Origin: Pedobacter hartonius
GTDB taxonomy: Bacteria; Bacteroidota; Bacteroidia; Sphingobacteriales; Sphingobacteriaceae
Direction: 5' to 3'
Assembly: GCF_900107535.1 (NCBI RefSeq)
Contig: NZ_FNRA01000003.1
Location: forward strand, 1-64,000
Length of the DNA: 64,000 bases
The notes under the pieces were generated by a model. The model searched no databases, was not told where the DNA came from, and worked only from the letters and a program-made list of their open reading frames with translations. The translations under genes were made by a program, and so were the position numbers. Below, in pieces: positions 17,473 through 25,743 of this stretch (positions are counted from its first letter, which is position 1; each line of letters opens with the position of its first letter).

Positions 17473-17605
17473 CACAGGATGACTTATGCATCCATAAAGG
17501 TCAGACCATCCTGTGAAAAAAAAATTTATCTGCTATTTTTTCGACATGCAAGATTTTGCCCTTCGCAAAATGTTGGGGAGAAAAAATAGCAGATAATTTT
17601 TTTTC
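17473..17605 (-). terminator. Tandem strong hairpins after the DUF1269 gene
   Basis: Two inverted repeats abut. The outer one in the plus direction has perfect 8-bp arms CACAGGAT (17473-17480) and ATCCTGTG (17508-17515). The second has arms of about 27 bases, 17515-17542 and 17580-17605, sharing the core TATCTGCTATTTTTTC and flanked by A/T tracts of slightly unequal length. Its loop holds a further ATTTTGC/GCAAAAT stem. It begins eight bases after the DUF1269 stop, so it probably ends that transcript, but it is far longer than a normal terminator. Confidence 0.55.
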
Positions 17606-17612
17606 CCATAGT

Positions 17613-18395
17613 CTACCTGTTTTTACGCAACAGCTCCAGTCTTGCCTTCTGTTCAGCAATGCGGCTTTCCAGACGGTCATGTTTCTCTTTATCGTGTAAC
17701 TTCTGGTCAATATGGTCTGCCTGGTGTCCATGTCCGTTCTCTACCCAGGTTGTATATTGTTTCTCCTGGTGTTCAGCGCTTCCGCTTAGTTTTCTCAGCA
17801 GTTCTTCCCTTCTGATCTTCAGCTGCAGCAGTTTTTCATTCATTTCTGCATGATGTTCCTCATCGGCGGTCAGGAATTTTGTTTCAGCTTTCCTGATCTC
17901 CGCATTTAAATCTTCGAGATCTGTCAGGGCGGGCACATACACCTCATCATCAATATTCAAGCGGTACACATCATCAGTCAGCGGGGCCAGTGCGGTATTC
18001 ACCGGTGTTTCCCAGTCTTCCCACACATGTGCAACCAGCAAGGATTTACCATTGGGAATATTGGCCGACACCTGGTCCAGATAATCTGACACCCCTTCTG
18101 CCCTTACCGTGTCACCTGCCGCTCCGGCTACCATTCCGGCACCGATACCCACCAGGAAACCCAGCGGGCCTGCAAGCAGGCCAATCAGTCCGCCGATGAT
18201 ACCACCGCCGATAGCACTGTACCCTTCCGCTTCATCTTTCGCAGAGCGGATGGTGGTCATTCCATTCTCATCCTTTGACAGTACATAAGACTCACCCAGT
18301 GAAATATCCTGCAGGGCATTCAGTTCCTGAATAGCCCTAAGACCTTTAAATGCTTCCGTTTCCGTAGAAAATAAAGCCTGAATCATTCTTTCCAT
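17613..18395 (-). CDS. DUF1269 glycine-zipper protein
   Basis: This 260-residue protein has a central glycine-rich hydrophobic hairpin at about residues 62-96 (IGGGIIGGLIGLLAGPLGFL and GIGAGMVAGAAGD) typical of DUF1269 proteins. The flanking N-terminal part resembles a ferredoxin-like stress-protein domain (IQALFSTETEAFKGLRAIQE). The C-terminal third is a charged coiled coil rich in Glu, Lys and His. DUF1269 proteins are often found near stress-response genes and may associate with membranes; the precise role is unknown. The start is the ATG at 18395 or the in-frame ATG nine bases on. It is a single-gene unit followed by unusually strong hairpins. Confidence 0.85.
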   Translation of the reverse strand: MERMIQALFSTETEAFKGLRAIQELNALQDISLGESYVLSKDENGMTTIRSAKDEAEGYSAIGGGIIGGLIGLLAGPLGFLVGIGAGMVAGAAGDTVRAEGVSDYLDQVSANIPNGKSLLVAHVWEDWETPVNTALAPLTDDVYRLNIDDEVYVPALTDLEDLNAEIRKAETKFLTADEEHHAEMNEKLLQLKIRREELLRKLSGSAEHQEKQYTTWVENGHGHQADHIDQKLHDKEKHDRLESRIAEQKARLELLRKNR

Positions 18396-18540
18396 AGTTA
18401 TAAATGCGGGTTAAGCGCATGTACCTAATATAATAAAATATCAGCCTATATTGTTTGGGCATTATTTCCATTCACCACGGGAATAATACAGTTGACGTAA
18501 AATAATTTAGAATAAACACCGAAAGCAGTAGCTTTAGGAA

Positions 18541-18783
18541 ATGAGATACCTGGCAATCAATATAAACTACGAGCTTGATCAGGACTGGTACTGTAAATGT
18601 GCCACGATATTTGACTGTTACAATTATTTTGACAGCTTAGGGCCGGGAGACGGACCAAAAACTGCCATATACGATATAGAGACTAACACCTACCTATGGG
18701 TTGATGAAAATCATGCTGGGCATAATGAACGTTTAAACGGAATTGTGTCTGATGCGATGAGTAAGATCAGCGCACATAGCTGA
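18541..18783 (+). CDS. Small hypothetical protein, 80 residues
   Basis: An ATG at 18541 opens an 80-residue frame rich in Tyr, Asp and Asn (MRYLAININYELDQDWY...). There is no signal peptide or membrane helix. It is followed by a good intrinsic terminator at 18814-18845, which supports a real transcript. The family is unknown to me. Confidence 0.55.
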   Translation: MRYLAININYELDQDWYCKCATIFDCYNYFDSLGPGDGPKTAIYDIETNTYLWVDENHAGHNERLNGIVSDAMSKISAHS

Positions 18784-18806
18784 AGATTTACCTTAATTAA
18801 CTATTA

Positions 18807-18980
18807 CTACCCCAAAGGGCAATTGCTACAACGATTGCCCTTTTTCCATTTCTCGCAGCATTTCTTTTTCTTCTTTTTAGATTTATCAGACTTCTTGTCC
18901 TTCTTATCCTTATCTTTCTTCTGGTCTAATATAAAGGCGTAGGTATTCATTGAACAGTTATAGGTATAGGTATAGGTCAT
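18807..18980 (-). CDS. Lysine- and cysteine-rich mini-protein
   Basis: The ATG at 18980 gives 57 residues; an ATG at 18950 is also possible. A short hydrophobic start is followed by an almost unbroken Lys/Asp/Ser tract (DQKKDKDKKDKKSDKSKKKK) and then a Cys cluster CCEKW...RCSNCP. The four cysteines could bind a metal. Short Lys-rich proteins ending in a CCEK-type motif occur in many Bacteroidota; I recall them as unnamed hypotheticals. It lies 12 bases after the solute-binding protein stop on the same strand. Its 3' end overlaps a plus-strand terminator. Confidence 0.6.
   Translation of the reverse strand: MTYTYTYNCSMNTYAFILDQKKDKDKKDKKSDKSKKKKKKCCEKWKKGNRCSNCPLG
18814..18845 (+). terminator. 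Intrinsic terminator for the 80-residue ORF
   Basis: Perfect 10-bp arms AAAGGGCAAT (18814-18823) and ATTGCCCTTT (18834-18843) with a 10-base loop run into a T5 tract. The hairpin also forms the last codons of the convergent small gene at 18807-18980, so the DNA is used for both purposes. Confidence 0.75.
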
Positions 18981-18992
18981 CTTCAACAATTA

Positions 18993-19676
18993 TCAGACCA
19001 GTCTGATGTTACTGAACCATTTCTTAAAAATCATGTCATATGTGCCATTCTGCGTCAGCAGCTCCAGGGCTTCATTAATCTTATCTTTCAGCGTTACATC
19101 GCCTTTTTTCATTGCTATAGCATATTGAGATTCCGTTCCGGGCATGAACATGCCGATCTCCAGTGCCTTATGTTTATGCAAAAAGCCTCCCGCAATCGGT
19201 GAGTCATCAATCAGCACATCGATCCGTCCTGCCACCAGCTTTTTATACAACTCATTATTCGTTTCTGCATGCATGGTAGGGTTAGAAGGGAACTGTGACA
19301 TCACGTATTTCTCCGCTTCTGTAGCGATGCGGATGCCAATCCGTTTATTCTTAAAGTCGGCTAGGTCAGTAAGCACAGCTCCGCGCTGCACTATAGCGCA
19401 CAGTTGAAACTGAAGATAGGGTTTACTGAATTCCAGGATCATCTGCCTGGAACTGGTCATCGTCACTGCAGAGCAGATCATATCCAGCTCTCCTTTGTAT
19501 AATTTCTCCAGGATAGTGGCCCACAAAGAAACTTCGTAATGAAGCTCAAGGTCAAGCAATTCAGCAACTGCAGCAATCATATCAACTTCAAACCCCTCGA
19601 ACAGAGATGAATTATAGTCGCTATGTAATGGAAAAGGGGCAGCTGAATCCAGACCGATCTTCAATATTCGTTTCAT
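18993..19676 (-). CDS. Solute-binding protein family 3 domain, without signal peptide
   Basis: This 227-residue protein spans the whole SBP_bac_3 fold. It begins directly with ILKIGLDSAAPFP, has GFEVDMIAAVAELLDLEL, then GELDMICSAVTMTSSRQM and later VAGRIDVLIDDSPIA. The family binds polar amino acids for ABC uptake or acts as a sensor domain. Here only MKRI precedes the mature fold, so there is no export signal, and no permease or ATPase gene is near. It may act in the cytoplasm as a ligand-binding or enzymatic (cyclohexadienyl dehydratase-like) protein. A missed upstream start is unlikely because no suitable hydrophobic frame is seen upstream. Confidence 0.88.
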   Translation of the reverse strand: MKRILKIGLDSAAPFPLHSDYNSSLFEGFEVDMIAAVAELLDLELHYEVSLWATILEKLYKGELDMICSAVTMTSSRQMILEFSKPYLQFQLCAIVQRGAVLTDLADFKNKRIGIRIATEAEKYVMSQFPSNPTMHAETNNELYKKLVAGRIDVLIDDSPIAGGFLHKHKALEIGMFMPGTESQYAIAMKKGDVTLKDKINEALELLTQNGTYDMIFKKWFSNIRLV

Positions 19677-19850
19677 CCGTTTATTTTATCGTTTTTCAAT
19701 TGTTAGATGGCGCCAGTGCTGATTAAAATATTCGTTTTAATCATGTCACGCTCATATTTTATTATATTCTGGCAATTTTAATGAAATTAATATCACTATT
19801 CGAATAAAACACAATATATAGATTTCTTTTTTACTCAAAGACAACTAATA

Positions 19851-20570
19851 CTACCGAAAAAACACCAGGATTAAAAGGGCTAACCCCGCTGCGAATAAAG
19901 TACTCAGGAAATTTACCCAGTCATTATTGAGCATATATTTGCGTTCCAGCGCCGCTCCGAGAAAAGAATCAGCGAAATTACCTGCAGCACCGGCAAAAAT
20001 AATGATAAGGAAGGCCGTATGAAAGCCCTCGGCTGCAGCGTAGATTGTGGAGATGACCAAAGCCCCCGCTATGCCAATAAAGGTACCCTCAGGACTCACT
20101 ACGCCATCCAGTCCGCGTTCGTCTTTCTTCCAGGTCAGGCAGTTGTAAAAGGACCTTCCATACAACATTCCCAGTTCAGAGGAAAGTGTGTCTGCCATGG
20201 CAGAAGCCAGGCCCGCACTCAGCACCGGCATCAGCATATCACGGTAAGTCGGAAAGATGAGCATGACTATGGCCACCAGCGTAGCCGTTCCTGAATTGGC
20301 GAGTACCTGTCCGGAATTTCTTTTGACGGAATCCCCGGGCTGATCCAGTTCCTGTTTCTTCCGCCTTCCCCATGACGTAGCAATTGTACCGCCGAGAAAG
20401 AATGTCGTTAACATCAATATTCCCGCATAACCTGCACCCAGGTAGATCAGCAGTCCGCAGATCAGCCCTGTAAAAGCTGCAGGCACCGTTAATTTTTTGG
20501 CATAAATGCTAAAAGCAACTCCCGAAAGAAGCAATAACACAACAGGAAGGTCTTTCAGTTGAACGATCAC
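19851..20570 (-). CDS. DUF92-family integral membrane protein
   Basis: This 239-residue protein with about six helices matches the DUF92 (TIGR00297) family: KLTVPAAFTGLICGLLIY near the N-terminus, RNSGQVLANSG, MADTLSSELG, and GNFADSFLGAALE near the end. Plant relatives include phytyl-phosphate kinase; the bacterial function is unknown, possibly CTP-dependent lipid phosphorylation. Translation seems to start at the GTG at 20570 because no in-frame ATG precedes the first helix. It is a single gene divergent from the Omp85-type gene. Confidence 0.88.
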   Translation of the reverse strand: MIVQLKDLPVVLLLLSGVAFSIYAKKLTVPAAFTGLICGLLIYLGAGYAGILMLTTFFLGGTIATSWGRRKKQELDQPGDSVKRNSGQVLANSGTATLVAIVMLIFPTYRDMLMPVLSAGLASAMADTLSSELGMLYGRSFYNCLTWKKDERGLDGVVSPEGTFIGIAGALVISTIYAAAEGFHTAFLIIIFAGAAGNFADSFLGAALERKYMLNNDWVNFLSTLFAAGLALLILVFFR

Positions 20571-20640
20571 TCCTCAAAGTTAAATATTCAATGGAAATTT
20601 CTGTAATCAAATATTGAAGCGGGGATTTGTGTGACAACAC

Positions 20641-20669
20641 TTTGCAGGTGATCTTTTTAATTATATTTG
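20641..20669 (+). promoter_or_regulatory. Bacteroidota-type promoter of the Omp85-like gene
   Basis: TTTG at 20641-20644, 17 bases, then TATATTTG at 20662-20669 matches the -33/-7 consensus of Bacteroidota housekeeping promoters. Transcription would start near 20676, which rules out the in-frame TTG at 20627 and GTG at 20648 as starts and leaves the TTG at 20693. Confidence 0.55.
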
Positions 20670-20692
20670 CTCAGCATATAAATCCAAATCAT

Positions 20693-21949
20693 TTGCCCAG
20701 ATATTGTTTCCGGCTTACGCTCACGTTGTTCCTGATTGCTACCGGCACCGGTTTGCTGTTCGCACAGGAAATCGCAACACCCAAATATCCGGTAAAAAAA
20801 GATTCATCAGCAGCAGACACAGGACAGTTGGATGCAGGCGACGTATACAACCTCTTATTCCGCAAGAATAAAAAGAAAGCGCCTAAAAGCAGAAAAAGCG
20901 GCAGCCTGGTATTGTTGCCTTCCATTGGTTATACACCAAGTACAGGGTTTGAATTTGGTGCCGATGTATCCGGAACCAGGTATCTCGGCGAACCCGAGAA
21001 CACTACCCTTTCCGTATTCGATGCCTATGCGGCAGTCTCTACCAATGAACTGGCACTGATCCAGCTGACACATAACATTTACACCGCCCGGAATCAATGG
21101 AACATACAGGGAAGTTACGACCTGGGGAAAACAGTGGTGCTGGACCGTGGATTGGGAACCGGTCGCGAGGTGCCTGAAGCAATCCCCATCAGGTATACGT
21201 ACATCAGGCTCAGCGAAAACATTTACCGCAACCTGTTTCCGAACTTTTATGCAGGTGCCGGGCTGGCATTTAATTATTATACCAATATCGATGAGGAGCT
21301 TGATGATCCGGAAAGCATCAAAACCCACAATTACCTGTACAGCGTTAAAAACGGATATCCTGTAAATCATTATTTTGCCAGTGGACTGCTGATCAACCTT
21401 CAGTACAACACGCGCGACCAACCCTACCGCCCTTATAAAGGCTTATACGTAGACGTGATCCTGCGGGCCAACCAGAAATGGCTGGGCAGTGAGAAAAATG
21501 CACTGCAGCTGAAGACGGAACTCAGAAAGTACTGGAGCCTGTCGGCCAAAAATCCTGAGCAGGTACTGGCTTACTGGCTATGGGGATCTTATCTCCTGAA
21601 CGGCTCTGTTCCCTACCTGGAACTACCCGGAACAGGCAGCGACATTAACCAGCGCATCGGGCGCGGGTATACGATCAGCCGCTTCAAAGGCCCTTCGTTC
21701 TTTTACAATGAATTGGAGTACCGTTTCCCGATTACCAGGAATAAGCTGCTCAGCGGCGTGGTATTCCTCAATATGGAAACAGCAAACAACCAGAATAACA
21801 TCAAACTATTTAATTACTGGGAACCGGGTACCGGAGCGGGCCTTCGTATCCTGTTTGACAAACATACGCGCTCCAACCTGTGCCTGGATTACGGCATAGG
21901 CAATTATGGCTCCAACGGCGTCTTTGTAGGGTTAAATGAAGTATTTTAA
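20693..21949 (+). CDS. Omp85/BamA-family outer-membrane protein without POTRA domains
   Basis: The protein has about 418 residues: a signal peptide (FRLTLTLFLIATGTGLLFAQ), a short linker and a surface-antigen (D15-type) beta-barrel. NTRDQPYRPYKGLYVDVIL near the middle is the conserved barrel entry motif, and the chain ends in Phe like other outer-membrane barrels. It lacks room for POTRA domains. No in-frame ATG exists before the signal peptide; with the promoter at 20641-20669, a TTG start at 20693 is the best choice. It converges on DUF5686 copy 1 with three bases between the two stops. Confidence 0.85.
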   Translation: MPRYCFRLTLTLFLIATGTGLLFAQEIATPKYPVKKDSSAADTGQLDAGDVYNLLFRKNKKKAPKSRKSGSLVLLPSIGYTPSTGFEFGADVSGTRYLGEPENTTLSVFDAYAAVSTNELALIQLTHNIYTARNQWNIQGSYDLGKTVVLDRGLGTGREVPEAIPIRYTYIRLSENIYRNLFPNFYAGAGLAFNYYTNIDEELDDPESIKTHNYLYSVKNGYPVNHYFASGLLINLQYNTRDQPYRPYKGLYVDVILRANQKWLGSEKNALQLKTELRKYWSLSAKNPEQVLAYWLWGSYLLNGSVPYLELPGTGSDINQRIGRGYTISRFKGPSFFYNELEYRFPITRNKLLSGVVFLNMETANNQNNIKLFNYWEPGTGAGLRILFDKHTRSNLCLDYGIGNYGSNGVFVGLNEVF

Positions 21950-21952
21950 GCC

Positions 21953-24514
21953 TTAGAACTCAAACTGTACCTTCGCCCTCAGTCCGTATTCAGAAACGCC
22001 CGGGTTATCCAGATAGTTGAAACGTTTAACCACATCAAAACGAAGTACTTTAAAGATATTCCCTACTCCTATACTGCCCTCAATATAAGGTTTGCTGCCC
22101 AGGGAGTAAGTTCTGGCCACACCATCTTCAGTAGTAGGAAACTGTAACAGGTTGGGATGTAAATTAGGGTTATTCTCATCCCTGATCCCTCCCATCAGAC
22201 CTTTAAAAGTAGCATATTCCCTCAGTTTAAGTTTCCTTAACAGGGGGATCCTGTTAAAGATCAGGCCGTTGAAGTTATGGTCCACATTCAGGCTCAGGTA
22301 ATGGTCACTCACAAACTCCTGGAAGTTCATCAGGTTGTAGGCGTATACCTGGTAAGAGTACGACTGGTTGGCATGGTGTATATCCAGCAGGGGGAAAGGA
22401 ACTTTCCCGAAAATATACCCGCCTTCGAGGCGCACGTCAGACCGGCCGAACTGCGACAGATAAAATCTTTTGTCGATCGTTCCGATCAGGCTCTGGTATT
22501 CATACTGGCCACCAAACGCACCTTTTAACCCCGATGAGAAGTTCAGGTCAAATACCGGATATTTCTCTATCGTACGTTCACGGTAGGTCTTGCCCTGGTA
22601 AAAACGCTCATGCGGTGCGTAACGCAGTTCAAGGTTAAATTCGGCACTGGTAATTTGGCCGGTACGTACCAGCTGCCCGTTTTCAAAACTATCATACACC
22701 AGCGTTCCCGCCGGGGTTTGTGTCCATCTTTTGAAACCAATGTTAAAGGAGAAGTGACTGGCATATTCCTGCATGTATTCTGCCCGGTAAAACTGGCTGT
22801 AAATAAACTGGTTGTTTACGCCGCGCCTGAAGGAAGAAACGATATTGTCCTCAGGGACCACCGTTTTAGATTCATCACCCGGCACGTCCACATCGCGCTG
22901 ATAACTCACACGGATAAAGCTCTGGGGGAATTTGTAGATAGACTTATTGTTCAGCGAGTAAGCAACACTTCCGTAGTATTTAAATTTTTCGTCTTTGAAG
23001 CCGTACGCACCATAGGCGGCAAGGTACCAGCGGGTGCTGAAATCAGTCGTGGTCCGCCCGCCCAGACGGAGCCTGAAGCCTTCCAGGTTATTAAACCCGT
23101 AAAACCCATAAAAAGGCCCTGCTTCTACAGGGCCAAATTTCTTATAACCAATGAACAAAACGGAGGCCACATCCAACAAACGTTTAAAGGACTTCATTTT
23201 CCCAAGGGTATCGATATTGCTGTAGATCTTGAGCTTGTCTTTGGCCAGTGTATCCAGCCGGTTCTCTGCCCAGTACTGGTCAGACCGTTTCTCGGCATCC
23301 GGAGCAACCACCAGGCTCTCGCCCCTGTAAAGACTGTCGGGATGATCTACATTGGACTTGTAGTTTTTAATGACTACAGTCCTTTCGCCTTTAAATCCTC
23401 TCCCTCCTTCTTTCCCTAAACCAAAATCTACCAGCAGGTGACTTTTGCTAAGGTGAAATTTACCAGCCGTATCTGCATCAAAGTTCAGTTTCACCTCCAT
23501 GGCACGTATAAAATTGATGTTTACGCCTTTACCGGTCTTCAGAAAAGCATCCTGCACCGCGTACTTTCCGTCCATGGTAATATAAATGCGGCCTTCAAAC
23601 AGTAACCCATTTTCGTTGCGGGGAATGAAGGAAAGCTCTATCAGGTTGGGCGTATGAGTCGTGATGGTGTCGGTAATAAAGAACTTGTAAAAGGCCGGCG
23701 CACCGTCGGCTATAGGGCTAAGAAACTGACTATTAGTGAATACAATATTGTTCTTATAAATATCTACGTCGGCATACATCCTTTCGAAGTACGTGCCTAT
23801 GGCATTGTTATCTACCAGCCCGTCATCAAAGTTAACATGTTTATCAGCCAGTACAACCACCTTATTCTTTTCAGGGTTCTTTCGGTAATAATTTTGTAAA
23901 AGGCGCTCCCGAAGGTATACCGGAAGAATATTTTTACCGCCAACCTCATTGGAGTCCTGCTCATCAAAGAGGAACTGGTATTTACGGAAAATCTTTTTAT
24001 TCTTGAACTTTTCACTCAGGTTACTGAGGGAGAACTGCATCCAGTCGTACTGCTGAAATTCAACAGTTTTCTCACTTTCCATCCTGTTCATTGGCTTATG
24101 CTCAATTACCTTGTGGATCAGCTCAACGGCGGGATTGTCCTTATTCCTGTACCGGGCCTTTTTTCCCGAGCTGATCTTCACTTCTGTAAGGCTCTGCGAA
24201 GTTTCCTGGAGCCTGATATTGACGGTTTGCGTAACAGCCGGGCTGATGGGTAAAACCTGCGTTTTGTATCCCACGTAATTCACCTGTATCTGGCTGAAAG
24301 GGCCTGGGCTGCTCAGTGTATATTTCCCTACTGCATCAGTTTTGGTGACGATCCTGGAATCTTTAAACAGCACGGTAACATACGGTAACGGAGATTTGTC
24401 CCTGCTGTCAAGGATAGTACCTGAAACCACAGTGTGCTGTGCAGAAGCAGTTAAAAGGATGAGAAAATTTAATAAAATCAGTATATAAAAAGACTTCTTT
24501 TTAATATCATTCAT
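21953..24514 (-). CDS. DUF5686 outer-membrane protein with carboxypeptidase-regulatory-like domain, copy 1
   Basis: The ATG at 24514 places the signal peptide (KKSFYILILLNFLILLTASA) at the N-terminus; a frame open to 24556 would add 14 residues in front of it. A CarboxypepD_reg-like beta-sandwich follows (VVSGTILDSRDKSPLPYVTV, about residues 28-110), then the DUF5686 region to the end, which looks like a large outer-membrane barrel with many aromatic girdle residues and a terminal Phe. It is clearly paralogous to 51014-53596 along the full length (for example AVELI.KVIE, SNLS.KFKNK, SPIAD..P.FYKFFITDTI). Function is unknown. Here it stands alone. Confidence 0.9.
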   Translation of the reverse strand: MNDIKKKSFYILILLNFLILLTASAQHTVVSGTILDSRDKSPLPYVTVLFKDSRIVTKTDAVGKYTLSSPGPFSQIQVNYVGYKTQVLPISPAVTQTVNIRLQETSQSLTEVKISSGKKARYRNKDNPAVELIHKVIEHKPMNRMESEKTVEFQQYDWMQFSLSNLSEKFKNKKIFRKYQFLFDEQDSNEVGGKNILPVYLRERLLQNYYRKNPEKNKVVVLADKHVNFDDGLVDNNAIGTYFERMYADVDIYKNNIVFTNSQFLSPIADGAPAFYKFFITDTITTHTPNLIELSFIPRNENGLLFEGRIYITMDGKYAVQDAFLKTGKGVNINFIRAMEVKLNFDADTAGKFHLSKSHLLVDFGLGKEGGRGFKGERTVVIKNYKSNVDHPDSLYRGESLVVAPDAEKRSDQYWAENRLDTLAKDKLKIYSNIDTLGKMKSFKRLLDVASVLFIGYKKFGPVEAGPFYGFYGFNNLEGFRLRLGGRTTTDFSTRWYLAAYGAYGFKDEKFKYYGSVAYSLNNKSIYKFPQSFIRVSYQRDVDVPGDESKTVVPEDNIVSSFRRGVNNQFIYSQFYRAEYMQEYASHFSFNIGFKRWTQTPAGTLVYDSFENGQLVRTGQITSAEFNLELRYAPHERFYQGKTYRERTIEKYPVFDLNFSSGLKGAFGGQYEYQSLIGTIDKRFYLSQFGRSDVRLEGGYIFGKVPFPLLDIHHANQSYSYQVYAYNLMNFQEFVSDHYLSLNVDHNFNGLIFNRIPLLRKLKLREYATFKGLMGGIRDENNPNLHPNLLQFPTTEDGVARTYSLGSKPYIEGSIGVGNIFKVLRFDVVKRFNYLDNPGVSEYGLRAKVQFEF

Positions 24515-24747
24515 AAGTATTGCGCCGGGCCTAAAAGTCTTTTTATCGAAGTACAAGATAACGATAGTTCCAATCTACGATCTATAATGATCATTTCCAA
24601 TCAGGAAAGCCATTTACATAGATTTCTGCCTTCATTATCATGTTAAAAAATGTTAAAATGCAATTATCGAGCCGAAAACGTATCATATGACGATATCTTT
24701 TCCGGTAAAAGATAAACGCATACCTGACAATTAAAAATGATATGTGG

Positions 24748-25692
24748 CTAACGTTTTTTAGGATCGCTCAATTCGTAATAAGTCTCTCTGAAAGATTTCG
24801 GCGCGATCATCATCTGGCGTTTAAAGAACATGTTGAAGTTGGCCGGATATTCAAAACCCAGGCAGTAACCTATTTCTGAAACATTCCATTCTGTATGTTT
24901 GAGCAGGGAGATCGCTTCGTTCGCAATTCTTTTGGAGATATGGTCTGAAGTTGTTTTTCCCGTTACTTCTTTAACGGCATGGTTAAGGTGGTTCACATGT
25001 ATACTCAGGCGCTCGGCAAAATCGTTTGCGGTACGTAGCTCCAGGATATGATCAGAAGAATAAATAGGGAACTGCCTTTCGAGCAGTTCTAAAAATTGCG
25101 AGGAAAGACGCGAAGCAGCATTGTGGGATTTTGAACCGGCATCATCCCTGGGCTGCATTCTCATGGCCTCATGGATCAGCAGATTCACATAATTACGGAT
25201 CACATCGTATTTATGGGTATACTCGGTCTCAATTTCTGCCAGCATTTTCTCAAAGATCGTACTGATAGACACTACCTGCTGCTCATTGAGGTAAAACATC
25301 GGTACATCCTGAATTCTGGCCAGCAGAGAATCATTTGAAGGCTCGGAACGCTGCCTCATGAAACTTTCAGTAAACAGGCAGAAATAGCCCGACTGAAACT
25401 CGGAAGTCGTTTCCCAGGAATAGGGAACAATGGGATTATTGAATAACAGCGCAGGACCGTTAATGATGATTTTCTCTGTAGGATAATGAAGTATGCCTTT
25501 CCCAATGATCAGCGAGATCTTATAAAAATCCCTCCTGTTGTACGGAGACGGATTCAGCGTGCAGTAGCCCAGTCGTTTGAAGACATTAAAATGTCCTGTG
25601 GGAACATTCAGGCCTAAACTGGGAATAGTCACATCGGGTCTGCTGGCGGCAAACATCTGATAGAATTCCAGAAGGGAAATACTTTTTTTCAC
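24748..25692 (-). CDS. AraC-family transcriptional regulator
   Basis: This 314-residue protein has an N-terminal cupin-like sensing part and a C-terminal AraC double helix-turn-helix at about residues 215-305 (DFAERLSIHVNHLNHAVKEV and SEIGYCLGFEYPANFNMFFK). The start appears to be the GTG at 25692. It lies 51 bases after the adaptor gene of the RND pump on the same strand, so it may be the fourth gene of that operon and its regulator, possibly responding to the exported compound. The ligand is unknown. Confidence 0.92.
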   Translation of the reverse strand: MKKSISLLEFYQMFAASRPDVTIPSLGLNVPTGHFNVFKRLGYCTLNPSPYNRRDFYKISLIIGKGILHYPTEKIIINGPALLFNNPIVPYSWETTSEFQSGYFCLFTESFMRQRSEPSNDSLLARIQDVPMFYLNEQQVVSISTIFEKMLAEIETEYTHKYDVIRNYVNLLIHEAMRMQPRDDAGSKSHNAASRLSSQFLELLERQFPIYSSDHILELRTANDFAERLSIHVNHLNHAVKEVTGKTTSDHISKRIANEAISLLKHTEWNVSEIGYCLGFEYPANFNMFFKRQMMIAPKSFRETYYELSDPKKR

Positions 25693-25743
25693 GCCATAAA
25701 AATGCGCATTTTTTTAAATATGTCCCTTCCTTTATTTGTAATT

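Larger units (their letters stand above)
16674..17612. other. 939-bp gene-free region with repeats and hairpins
   Basis: No plausible gene is present. It contains a perfect 12-bp palindrome CCAGGGCCCTGG at 16711-16722, an imperfect direct repeat (17098-17330), a short A-rich direct repeat GAATTGAATAAAAAA near 17325 and 17341, and two consecutive inverted repeats at 17473-17605. It separates the start of the sulfur operon from the end of the DUF1269 gene. It could carry the operon's promoter and a small RNA, but neither can be placed with confidence. Confidence 0.6.

Noticed and set aside
22610..23419. 269-residue plus-strand ORF
   Set aside because: It is antisense to the well-supported DUF5686 gene and has no family features.
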